Of a stretch of 64,000 nucleotides of DNA, positions 19,863 through 28,086 are shown in pieces (within the stretch, counting starts at the first letter, position 1; the number at the start of each line of letters is the position of its first letter). Under the pieces are notes generated by a model. The model made no database searches and was not told the origin of the DNA. It saw only the letters and a program-made list of their open reading frames with translations. Both the position numbers and the translations under genes were made by a program. The stretch comes from Candidatus Merdivicinus intestinavium (lineage in GTDB: Bacteria > Bacillota > Clostridia > Oscillospirales > Ruminococcaceae). The DNA is taken from contig DVFM01000039.1 in assembly GCA_018713245.1 (NCBI GenBank), positions 1 to 64,000 of the forward strand, in the 5' to 3' direction.

Positions 19863-20363
19863 TTAATCCGCCTGATGATTATTTTTATTATACATCATCC
19901 TGGCCCGCTGTTTCAAGAAAAATTTGTGAAAAAGGGATGGTTTTTTTGATTTTTGTAAGTTTAGTACAACGTTTTTGATAATAATATGTGGAATATACAG
20001 GACAGCGTGCGCCAAAGGCTTGAGAATCCGCCTCCAAATCCAGGCGAATACTCCCTGCACCGCCCGCCAAATCAGGCGAAGGCAGCGAATGACGATTTCC
20101 CCCACCGTAAAATGGTACAGCAAAAACCCCAGGCACTCGCCGAACAGGACGAAAAGCCGGAGCCATCCGCTGCAATAGCGGATGGAAAACCACAGGGTTG
20201 CCCCCGCTGCCGCGCTGAAAAAGAGGACGTCTTCCACAAAAACCAGCGCAGCCTTCCCTCCTGTTACCAGCCGCATCAGCCGGAAGAGATCGTACAGAAC
20301 TCCCAGCCCTGCGCCCAGCGCACATGCATATAAAAACACGATTGTTTCCGGCGCAAATCCCAT
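19863..20363 (-). CDS. yabQ: spore cortex biosynthesis protein YabQ
   Basis: Multi-TM; GAGLGVLYDLFRLMR...; between yabP and divIC-like gene. Confidence 0.9.
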   Translation of the reverse strand: MGFAPETIVFLYACALGAGLGVLYDLFRLMRLVTGGKAALVFVEDVLFFSAAAGATLWFSIRYCSGWLRLFVLFGECLGFLLYHFTVGEIVIRCLRLIWRAVQGVFAWIWRRILKPLAHAVLYIPHIIIKNVVLNLQKSKKPSLFHKFFLKQRARMMYNKNNHQAD

Positions 20364-20375
20364 ATTCTCCTCCGT

Positions 20376-20654
20376 TCATCGAAACAGCCTGGACAAAAAC
20401 GGGAAACGGGATTTCTCATTCTCCGCATACTCCAGCCCGGTTATATCGCCTTCCATGGCAAAATCGCCGGTATCAACCTGAAAGGAATTGACGTGGAGAT
20501 TTCTTCCCCGCACAATCAGCTTGCCCATATTGGTAAATAGGACGACCGCCTGTTCGTCAAAGCAGTCCACATCCTGCACGCCGGACACAACGAGCTTTTT
20601 TCGGTCTTCCAGAATCAGATTATGCGGCAGATGAAGGGATTTTGCTTCTGTCAT
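20376..20654 (-). CDS. yabP: sporulation protein YabP
   Basis: MTEAKSLHLPHNLILEDRKKLVVSGVQDVDCFDEQAVVLFTNMGKLIVRGRNLHVNSFQVDTGDFAMEGDITGLEY. Confidence 0.94.
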   Translation of the reverse strand: MTEAKSLHLPHNLILEDRKKLVVSGVQDVDCFDEQAVVLFTNMGKLIVRGRNLHVNSFQVDTGDFAMEGDITGLEYAENEKSRFPFLSRLFR

Positions 20655-20731
20655 TTTCAACACCCTTTCCGGGCAGCCAAATCAGGGCCCATCACATCCT
20701 ATTCCGGAAAGGGGGAAAATATGCCTGCCGG

Positions 20732-20971
20732 TTACAGAAGCTGATACAGGTCGGCCGCGCCTTCTTTCCGGACAACCTCGGCAACCGCCAGCACTTTGGC
20801 TTTTATAGGATGCGCGCCGATCTGAATTTCAATGACATCGCCGACCTTCACATCATATGAGGCGCGGGCCGGGGAACCGTTCACCAGCACTTTGCCTGCG
20901 TCGCAGGCTTCGTTGGCTATCGTGCGCCGCTTAATGAGTCGGCTCACCTTTAAATATTTGTCTAACCGCAT
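20732..20971 (-). CDS. rqcP: RNA-binding S4 domain protein RqcP
   Basis: MRLDKYLKVSRLIKRRTIANEACDAGKVLVNGSPARASYDVKVGDVIEI; small S4 protein. Confidence 0.92.
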   Translation of the reverse strand: MRLDKYLKVSRLIKRRTIANEACDAGKVLVNGSPARASYDVKVGDVIEIQIGAHPIKAKVLAVAEVVRKEGAADLYQLL

Positions 20972-21059
20972 AGAGATGATAACTCCTTCCGAAAGCAAAA
21001 GGAGCCCTTCCGCCGGATCAAACCCGATGTGAAAGGACCCCTCCCGTTATACTACAGCC

Positions 21060-21335
21060 TTATTTCGCCACCGCGTCTTTCAGCGCTTTTCCGGCCTTAA
21101 AGGCGGGAACTTTTGTTGCTTCGATCTGAATGGTCTCGCCGGTAGCAGGATTTTTGCCCTCTCTGGCAGCGCGCTCGCGCACTTCAAAAGTGCCGAAGCC
21201 AACCAGCTGGACCTTCTCCCCGCTTGCGAGGGCATCGGTAATTCCTTCCAGGACGGCGGTCACTGCCTTTTCCGCATCTTTTTTCGAAAATTCAGCCTTT
21301 TCCGCTACAGCGTTAATCAGTTCAGTTCTCGTCAT
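21060..21335 (-). CDS. HU family DNA-binding protein
   Basis: [67 protein letters not shown]. Confidence 0.98.
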   Translation of the reverse strand: MTRTELINAVAEKAEFSKKDAEKAVTAVLEGITDALASGEKVQLVGFGTFEVRERAAREGKNPATGETIQIEATKVPAFKAGKALKDAVAK

Positions 21336-21371
21336 TGTAAATAACCTCCATTTTTTTGATATTCAAGGTTT

Positions 21372-22205
21372 TCACCTGGAATAAACGTTTTTCTTCGCCT
21401 GCTTCCAAAGCGCATCCAGCGTCTCGGCATCGGCAGTTTTCATATCGATTCCGCGTTCGGCGGACAGCTTTTCCGCCTCTTCAAAACGGTCGATAAACTT
21501 CTCACAGGACCGGGTCAGGGCGTACTCGCTGTCGATTCCCTCGTGGCGCGCCACATTGACGGCGGCAAACAGCAAATCTCCCAGCTCTTCTTCCGCATGT
21601 TCCCGATTGCCTTCCGCGACGGCTTCCTTCAGCTCGCCCAGCTCGCTTTCCAGGTCTTTCCAGGCTCCCGCCGTATCCGGGTAATCCATTCCCGCCTTTG
21701 CCGCCCGCCCGGCCACCTTCTGGCTCCGCATCAGAGCAGGGTAGACGCTCGGGACTGCGCGCAGACGTTCGGTTTGGGTTTTCGTTCCTTTTACGGCGTT
21801 TTTGATGGCTTCCCAGTTTTCCAGCACTTCGCCGGTGCCGCTCACCTGGACATCCCCGAAAATGTGGGGGTGCCGGATAATCAGCTTTTGGCAGATATCG
21901 TGCACCACGTCGCCAAACTGGAAAGAACCCTGTTCCTCTTCCATCCGGGAGTGGAATACCACCTGCAGCAGGACATCCCCCAACTCTTCCCGCAGCAGCG
22001 CCGTATCCTTCCTGTCAATCGCTTCCACAGCCTCATAGGTTTCCTCGATCAGGTTGCCGCGGATGCTCTCGTGGGTCTGCTCCCGGTCCCAGGGGCAGCC
22101 GTCGGGGCCGCGGAGAATCTCCATGATGTGAAGCAGGTCGTCCATCTCGTAACGCGATTTCTTTTCAAATTCCAGAATGATCCCTCCGACTGCGATAGAG
22201 TACAA
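21372..22205 (-). CDS. mazG: nucleoside triphosphate pyrophosphohydrolase MazG
   Basis: LRGPDGCPWDREQTHESIRGNLIEETYEAVEAID, EELGDVLLQVVFHSRMEEE, EELGDLLFAAVNVARH. Start uncertain. Confidence 0.95.
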   Translation of the reverse strand: MYSIAVGGIILEFEKKSRYEMDDLLHIMEILRGPDGCPWDREQTHESIRGNLIEETYEAVEAIDRKDTALLREELGDVLLQVVFHSRMEEEQGSFQFGDVVHDICQKLIIRHPHIFGDVQVSGTGEVLENWEAIKNAVKGTKTQTERLRAVPSVYPALMRSQKVAGRAAKAGMDYPDTAGAWKDLESELGELKEAVAEGNREHAEEELGDLLFAAVNVARHEGIDSEYALTRSCEKFIDRFEEAEKLSAERGIDMKTADAETLDALWKQAKKNVYSR

Positions 22206-22213
22206 AGTACATT

Positions 22214-23977
22214 TTACCCTAACAGGCGATATTTTTCAAGTAGTTTTGCAAATTTTTCTCCTTTTGGAAGCATTAAAACGTCCTCTTTCGTAATTCCCCG
22301 CAGGACCAGGATCAAAACCGCATAAACCAGCGCCCCGCAGGCAATGCCGGCAAGCGTTTTAATCGTGTTGGAGCCAAAGCTCCCCAGCAGCCAGTGATAG
22401 ACGGCGTACGCAGTCAGCGCACAGGCGGCTCCCGACAGCAGAGGCTTAATCAGCAGGCGCACAAACCGGAACCGGATGCCGGTGATTTTCCGCAGCCAAA
22501 TCAGGCAGAGGATCACAATAGTGGCGTAGCAGGCCGCCGTTCCGGCTGCCGCTCCCTGGATATTGACCGACGGTATGCCGATGGCAACCCAGTTGACGAT
22601 AAATTTCAAAACTGCGCTCACCAGCATAAACTTCGGCGGCAGGTCCGCCCGTCCCAGCCCCTGAAGCACCGCAAAAAGCGGCGAGGTAAGTCCCAGGAAA
22701 ATCAAAGAGATCCCCTGCATGCTCAGCACCGGGGCGGCAATGGCCACTTCCGCCGTTTTGCTGGGAAAGAGGAGCGTCAGAATGGGCTCCGCCATGGCAA
22801 AGATGCCGAGACTGGCGGGAATGCCGACCAGGCAGGTCATCCGGATGACGGATTCAATGTTGATCCGGGTGTTTCGTTTGTCCCGCACGGTCCAGGCCGC
22901 CGCCACATTGGGCAGAGCGCTCTTCCCGAAAATGCTCGTAAAAGCGGGGACAAGGTTAAACACAGACAGGGCATACCCCATGTAGGAGCCGTAAATAAAG
23001 TTGGCCCCTTCTCCTGCCGCCAGCGTCTCCGCCGGTATCAGGGAGCCGAAAATGGCGTTCATTTCGGCTCCGTGCGCGGCAAAGGCGGCGTCCAGGCGGG
23101 TAATAATCGTAAAAGTGTCAATAAACTGGGCAACATTGATGACAATAGAACCCAGCGAAATGGGAATGGCAATTTTTATCAGGCGGAGCAGAATCACCCG
23201 ATAGCGCAGCGGCCGCGGGGAATATTTCAGATCCTCCTTGTCAATGCCGTCCCCCTTCCGCTTATGGAGAATAAGCAGGTAAAGGGTTCCCACAAAGGTG
23301 GAAATCGTCACGCCGAAAATCGCGGCGGCAGAGGCGTAAGGCGCCGTCACCCGCTGGAGGCCCACAGTGCTGGTCACCGTCTGGCCGAATACGGTCCCGC
23401 CGGCCTGATACTGCATCTGAGCCCAATAGGTCACGCCCCAGGCCAGCGCCAGCCCGAAAATCAGCTTGGCAATCACCTCGATAATCTGCGAGGAGGCGGT
23501 GGGCGTCATGTTGCGCAGCCCTTCATAATAGCCGCGGTAAGCGGACATCATGCAGCCGAAAAAAACCGCCGGGGAGATGGCAATCACGCTGAGCAGCGCG
23601 CCGTCGTTCCCGTTTCCGGCCAAATCCACAAACCATTTGCTGCAGACAGCCATCAGCACAAAGCCGACCATTCCCATCCAGAAAAACAGCCGCACGGACA
23701 GCTTCCGAATCCTCCGGATGTCCTGATACCGTTCCCGCACCGACTGCTCCGCCACCATTTTGGCCACAGCCGAGGGCAGCCCGACGGTTGCGAAGGAATA
23801 GATCATGGAAAAAATGCTGTAGGCGGTGGAAAAATAGCCCATCCCATCCGCATTCAGGATGTTTCCCAAAGGGATTTTAAATACGGCGCCAAACAGTTTG
23901 ACGATAATCATGGCGGCAGCGAGGATGGACGCGCCCTGCAGCAGGCTTTGGCTCTTACGGCTCTGCAAATGCAACAA
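22214..23977 (-). CDS. stage V sporulation protein B-like MOP flippase (polysaccharide biosynthesis protein)
   Basis: 587 aa, multi-TM; LQGASILAAAMIIVKLFGAVFKIPLGNILNADGMGYFSTAYSIFSMIYSFATVGLPSAVAKMVAE. Confidence 0.92.
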   Translation of the reverse strand: MLHLQSRKSQSLLQGASILAAAMIIVKLFGAVFKIPLGNILNADGMGYFSTAYSIFSMIYSFATVGLPSAVAKMVAEQSVRERYQDIRRIRKLSVRLFFWMGMVGFVLMAVCSKWFVDLAGNGNDGALLSVIAISPAVFFGCMMSAYRGYYEGLRNMTPTASSQIIEVIAKLIFGLALAWGVTYWAQMQYQAGGTVFGQTVTSTVGLQRVTAPYASAAAIFGVTISTFVGTLYLLILHKRKGDGIDKEDLKYSPRPLRYRVILLRLIKIAIPISLGSIVINVAQFIDTFTIITRLDAAFAAHGAEMNAIFGSLIPAETLAAGEGANFIYGSYMGYALSVFNLVPAFTSIFGKSALPNVAAAWTVRDKRNTRINIESVIRMTCLVGIPASLGIFAMAEPILTLLFPSKTAEVAIAAPVLSMQGISLIFLGLTSPLFAVLQGLGRADLPPKFMLVSAVLKFIVNWVAIGIPSVNIQGAAAGTAACYATIVILCLIWLRKITGIRFRFVRLLIKPLLSGAACALTAYAVYHWLLGSFGSNTIKTLAGIACGALVYAVLILVLRGITKEDVLMLPKGEKFAKLLEKYRLLG

Positions 23978-24014
23978 CTCCTATGCTGGATAGTATCTCA
24001 TGGTGTCGGTAGGG

Positions 24015-24509
24015 TTATTCTTTCGGTTCTTCGCTTTCTTCGCTGTCCTTCTCAGGCTCGGCGCATTCACAGCCGCAGCAGGATTCCTCGCAACAGCAGG
24101 ATTCTTCCTCCCCGGCAGCCTCCTCTTCGGCAGCCTCTCCCTTGGGAACAAATTTGTTGCCGCAGCGGTAGCAGTAGCAGGCCTCCTTGCCGCTCACGGC
24201 GCCGCAGGCGGGGCACACCTGGGAATTCCGCTGCTCGGCCATCTTGATGTTCAGCGTCTCCAGGCGCTCCTTCACATCGTCGATTTCCGCGATGATGGAA
24301 TCCATCAGGTCCTTATTGTCAAAGTCGGACTTTACCATGGTGTAAACGGCGTTGCCCAGTTTTTCATACAGCTCCCGCAGTTCCGCGGAAAGCTGCATGC
24401 TCTGGTACTTCATTTTGGAGTATTCGACTGCTTTGTCTGTCGCTTTTCCTGCTTTATCCGCCAGGTTTTTCGCAGACTCCATTAAGTCATCCCATACACG
24501 ATTCATCAT
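24015..24509 (-). CDS. zinc-ribbon protein with Cys/Glu-rich C-terminal tail (uncharacterized)
   Basis: MMNRVWDDLMESAKNLADKAGKATDKA...QVCPACGAVSGKEACYCYRCGNKF...EEESCCCEESCCGCECAEPEKDSEESEEPKE. Confidence 0.82.
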   Translation of the reverse strand: MMNRVWDDLMESAKNLADKAGKATDKAVEYSKMKYQSMQLSAELRELYEKLGNAVYTMVKSDFDNKDLMDSIIAEIDDVKERLETLNIKMAEQRNSQVCPACGAVSGKEACYCYRCGNKFVPKGEAAEEEAAGEEESCCCEESCCGCECAEPEKDSEESEEPKE

Positions 24510-24581
24510 TTTTTCCTCCTTTATTCACCGGAACCTGTTTCCGGCTCGATGCTCTCATTATATCCCTTTTTTCGCCCATAT

Positions 24582-25526
24582 TCAAGGCAAAATCAGAAAT
24601 TCCCGCAAAAGGGAGTCCTTCGGAACCAGCGAAAGCGGCATTTCGGGGAATTTCCGCAGGCTTTCCGCCAGTTTCTCCACCTGGACGCGGCTTTCTCCGC
24701 TGAGCGAATCCTCCCGCGTCAGGTCCAGGAAGGGCTTGCGATAGACGAAAGGTTCATACAGATGGATGGAATCCAGCCAGAAATCCGCCTCCAGGCGGAA
24801 GGGACGGATATACCGGTCCTCCCCGCGGACGACGTTTTTCCACATGGACAGCGTCCGCTCCGGAAGGCAGCCGCGGAAATTGGCGTCGCGGATAATCCGG
24901 CGGATCAGCCGCAGCTCCCGGGTGCTTAAAATGCGCCGCTCCCCCTCAAAGATTTCCGTCTTGATGGAAATGTAGAGCTTCAAGGCATTCCGGCAGAAGG
25001 GCAGGTCCTTAATGACAGGATTCAGGGCATGGAGGCCCTCGATCACCACCGCTGTGCGCCCGTCCAGCGTGAATGGGCGGACTTCCTCGCTTCGGCGGCC
25101 GTGGACGAAATCAAAAATCGGAAAATCGCAGGAGCCATAGGCAATCAGCTTCTCAAAGCAGGCCTCCAAAAGCTCCGTGTCCAGCAGTTCGGCTGTTTCC
25201 AAGTCCCGGGAACCGTCCGGAAGGAGGGGCGCCGCTTCGTTCGGCTTAAAAAAGTCATCCAGCGAGATGGAAAGGGTGTGAATCCCGCGTTCCTTCAGCT
25301 CGCGCTGGAGGTTGAGGGAGGTGGTGGTTTTGCCGGAGGAGCTCGGCCCGGCCAGAAGGATAATCCGGTTTTCCGGAAACCGTCCGCAGAAGAGGTCCGC
25401 CACATGCGCAGCCTGTTCGCGGTAGTACTTCTCCGAACGCTCCACCAGCCCTTTGGGGTCAGCTGCACACTCCCGCAGAAGGGAATCCAGCTCCGCGCGT
25501 TTTTTAGTATCCGTTACCACAGTCAC
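24582..25526 (-). CDS. uridine kinase-family nucleoside kinase
   Basis: ILLAGPSSSGKTTTSLNLQRELKERGIHTLSISLDDFF, VVIEGLHALNP; short form without TGS/threonyl-tRNA-synthetase-like N-terminus. Confidence 0.88.
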   Translation of the reverse strand: MTVVTDTKKRAELDSLLRECAADPKGLVERSEKYYREQAAHVADLFCGRFPENRIILLAGPSSSGKTTTSLNLQRELKERGIHTLSISLDDFFKPNEAAPLLPDGSRDLETAELLDTELLEACFEKLIAYGSCDFPIFDFVHGRRSEEVRPFTLDGRTAVVIEGLHALNPVIKDLPFCRNALKLYISIKTEIFEGERRILSTRELRLIRRIIRDANFRGCLPERTLSMWKNVVRGEDRYIRPFRLEADFWLDSIHLYEPFVYRKPFLDLTREDSLSGESRVQVEKLAESLRKFPEMPLSLVPKDSLLREFLILP

Positions 25527-26991
25527 CAGCCTCCTTCAGCAGAGCGCCCAGCTGCTCCTTCCTTGACAGTATATCAGCAAACCGGCTGATATATTCATAT
25601 GGGTATTTGTAATTGAACACGCGCTCGATTCGCCCGGGAAAGACCGCCTTGCTGACGGCCCCGGCCCCAACTGCCACAATATGCTGGACTTCCTCCATAA
25701 TGTAAATGTTGTACAGGCCCATATGTCCCGGCAGGGCGTACCCGACGTTTTCCAGATTGCCTACGATATTCTTTTGGCGGTAAAGGTAATAGGGAAGGTA
25801 GCCGGCTTCTGTCAGCGTGCGGGAAGCGTAATCCACCATCTGCTGCGCCTGGGAATAATCCTCGCTCCCGTCCCGCTGAGCAAAGAGGTCGGCCGCCCTT
25901 TTGACCGCCAGCGCGTGGACTGTGATGTTTTCCGGGCCGAGGCTCAGCGCGCGGTTCAAAGACCTCTGAAACCCTTCATAGGTGTCCTTCGGCAGGCCGG
26001 CAATCAGGTCCATGTTGATCGTTTGGAAGCCGAATTCCCGCGCCATTTTGTAGCAGTCTGCAACCTGATTTGCCGTGTGTTTTCTGCCGACTGCCTGAAG
26101 CACTGCATCCTCAAAGCTCTGCGGGTTGATGCTCACCCGATTGGCGCCGGCGTCGGCAATAACCTGGAGCTTCTCCCGCGTGATGGTATCGGCGCGGCCG
26201 GCTTCAATGGTGTATTCCAGCCCCGGAGAGGGTGTAAAGGCATTTTGCACCGCCTCGGTTATCGTGCGGAGCTGCCCCGCCTCCAGCGCAGTCGGCGTCC
26301 CGCCGCCAATGTAGACAGAGCGAAGATTCAGCCCGCTATTCCGGCATATTTCAGCAGTAAAGTAAATTTCCTTTACAAGTGATTCCACATATTCCGGGAT
26401 GAGTTTTCTGGCCTTGGGATGGTCGATGGAATGGGAAACAAAGGAACAGTAGCTGCATCTCGTCGGACAATAGGGAATCGAGACATAAAGGCTGTAGTCC
26501 TTCGGCGAAATCCCCTCCAGCACAGGCTGCTGAATCTCTGCAATTTGCTCCGACAAGGCGATTTTTTCATCCGAAACGTAAAACCGGTTTCGAAATTCTT
26601 CTTCCGCATACTGTCTTGATTTGCCCTGCTGCAGGCTGAATTGAAAGCGCTTTACCGGGCGGATGCCGGTAAGGATTCCCCATTTGGGATGTACGCCCGT
26701 CTGCTCCTCCAGAATCTGATAAAGCAGCCTTGCAAACTCTTCCTCGCAGTTTGTTTCGTACTCCGGGCCGGCGGGCACGCGGGACTGCCGCTGCCGCAGA
26801 AAATCCCTGATCCGGACTTCGACCGTCAGCAAAGCGCCTTCCGCATCCGCTTCCCGCCGAAACGCAAGATACTCTTCCCCTTCATAGGCAGCGGCCTCAT
26901 AGCAGAACTGAAACCGCCGGAGCGGAAAAAACAGCCGCGCCACATTTTCCAGCTCATATTGAAAACGGTTGCCGTTAAAATAAATCGTCAT
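25504..26991 (-). CDS. hemZ: coproporphyrinogen dehydrogenase HemZ (radical SAM)
   Basis: SLYVSIPYCPTRCSYCSFVSHS; GGGTPTALEAGQL; MDLIAGLPKDTYEGFQRSL. Confidence 0.94.
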   Translation of the reverse strand: MTIYFNGNRFQYELENVARLFFPLRRFQFCYEAAAYEGEEYLAFRREADAEGALLTVEVRIRDFLRQRQSRVPAGPEYETNCEEEFARLLYQILEEQTGVHPKWGILTGIRPVKRFQFSLQQGKSRQYAEEEFRNRFYVSDEKIALSEQIAEIQQPVLEGISPKDYSLYVSIPYCPTRCSYCSFVSHSIDHPKARKLIPEYVESLVKEIYFTAEICRNSGLNLRSVYIGGGTPTALEAGQLRTITEAVQNAFTPSPGLEYTIEAGRADTITREKLQVIADAGANRVSINPQSFEDAVLQAVGRKHTANQVADCYKMAREFGFQTINMDLIAGLPKDTYEGFQRSLNRALSLGPENITVHALAVKRAADLFAQRDGSEDYSQAQQMVDYASRTLTEAGYLPYYLYRQKNIVGNLENVGYALPGHMGLYNIYIMEEVQHIVAVGAGAVSKAVFPGRIERVFNYKYPYEYISRFADILSRKEQLGALLKEAGDCGNGY

Positions 26992-27610
26992 AGTCAAAAT
27001 TCCCCAAGTATGGATTCTGCCGCCTCTCTTTTTCCAGCGACGTGGCGGGACCGTGGCCGGGATAAACGCGGCGGTCGCCCGCAAGTTCCGCCAGCCTTTT
27101 CAAAGACGCGCGAAGCTGCGGATAACTGCCGCCGTACAAATCGGTCCGGCCCACTCCGCCGCAGAAGAGCGTGTCTCCGGAAAAGAGCAGGTCCTCAGTC
27201 TCATAACAAACGGACCCGGCGCTGTGGCCGGGGGTGTGGAGGACGCGGAAGCACAGGTCTCCCAGCTGAATCCGGCTTCCCTCCCGCACCGTTTCATCCC
27301 ACGGCGCGGAAATTGTCCGGCCCATCAGCGAAATCCCTCCGTTTTTTTCGGGAGAGGACAGCATTTCCGCATCCGCTTCATGGACATACACCGGCAGCCG
27401 GTAACGCTCCTTCAGCGCCTGCACCGCCCCGATATGGTCAAAATGCCCATGGGTCAGCAGGATCATTTTCGGAGCCAGATTATGTTGTTCCAATGCCGCC
27501 GATATCAGCTCGGGCTGGCTGCCGGGATCGATCACCGCCGTTTCTCCATCCCGGGCCGAAATCAGGAAGCAGTTGGTCCCAAGTTCGCCCACCGGCAGGG
27601 TCAGCAGCAT
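26975..27610 (-). CDS. MBL-fold metallo-hydrolase (glyoxalase II-like)
   Basis: LLTHGHFDHIGA, HTPGHSAGSVCY, FSGDTLF, VYPGHGPATS. Confidence 0.94.
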   Translation of the reverse strand: MLLTLPVGELGTNCFLISARDGETAVIDPGSQPELISAALEQHNLAPKMILLTHGHFDHIGAVQALKERYRLPVYVHEADAEMLSSPEKNGGISLMGRTISAPWDETVREGSRIQLGDLCFRVLHTPGHSAGSVCYETEDLLFSGDTLFCGGVGRTDLYGGSYPQLRASLKRLAELAGDRRVYPGHGPATSLEKERRQNPYLGNFDYDDLF

Positions 27611-28077
27611 GGCGTTTCCCCTCCCTTTTTCTTCATCTGGTCCGTATCCATTAAGATGGTAACCGGTCCGTTCGCCGTCAGGGAAATCTCCATGTGAGCG
27701 CCGAAACGCCCGCTCTGCACCGGAATTCCCCGGGCGCGGAGCTGGGCCATATAAAGCTGGTAGAGCTGGTCCGCCGTCTCCGGGCGGGCGGAACGGATAA
27801 AGGAGGGCCGATGCCCCTTGCGGCAGTCCCCGCCCAGGGTGAAGTTGGAAACGACCAGCGCCTCCCCGCCAATATCCTTCAGGGAAAGGTTCAGCTTATC
27901 CTCCGTATCGGTAAAAATCCGGAGGTCCGCAGTTTTCCCGGCCAGATAGTCGCAGAGATCCGGCGTGTCCCCCTCCATAACTCCAATCAGAATCAGAAGG
28001 CCCTGCCCGATGGCGCCGACAATCTCCCCTTCCACAGAGACACTGGCCTGTTTGACTCGCTGTATCACTAATTTCAT
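27601..28077 (-). CDS. dtd: D-aminoacyl-tRNA deacylase
   Basis: MKLVIQRVKQASVSVEGEIVGAIGQGLLILIGV; ALVVSNFTLGGDCRKGHRPSF; GRFGAHMEISLTANGPVTI. Confidence 0.97.
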   Translation of the reverse strand: MKLVIQRVKQASVSVEGEIVGAIGQGLLILIGVMEGDTPDLCDYLAGKTADLRIFTDTEDKLNLSLKDIGGEALVVSNFTLGGDCRKGHRPSFIRSARPETADQLYQLYMAQLRARGIPVQSGRFGAHMEISLTANGPVTILMDTDQMKKKGGETPCC

Positions 28078-28086
28078 GATGATTCC

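Noticed and set aside
20732-20971. Possible antitoxin-like small gene
   Set aside because: S4-domain signature (MRLDKYLKVSRLIKRRTIANEACDAGKVLVNG) identifies RqcP.
22394-24247. 617-aa + strand ORF rich in H/Q/R/G antisense to the spoVB-like gene
   Set aside because: Low-complexity basic composition typical of an antisense reading of a membrane protein gene.
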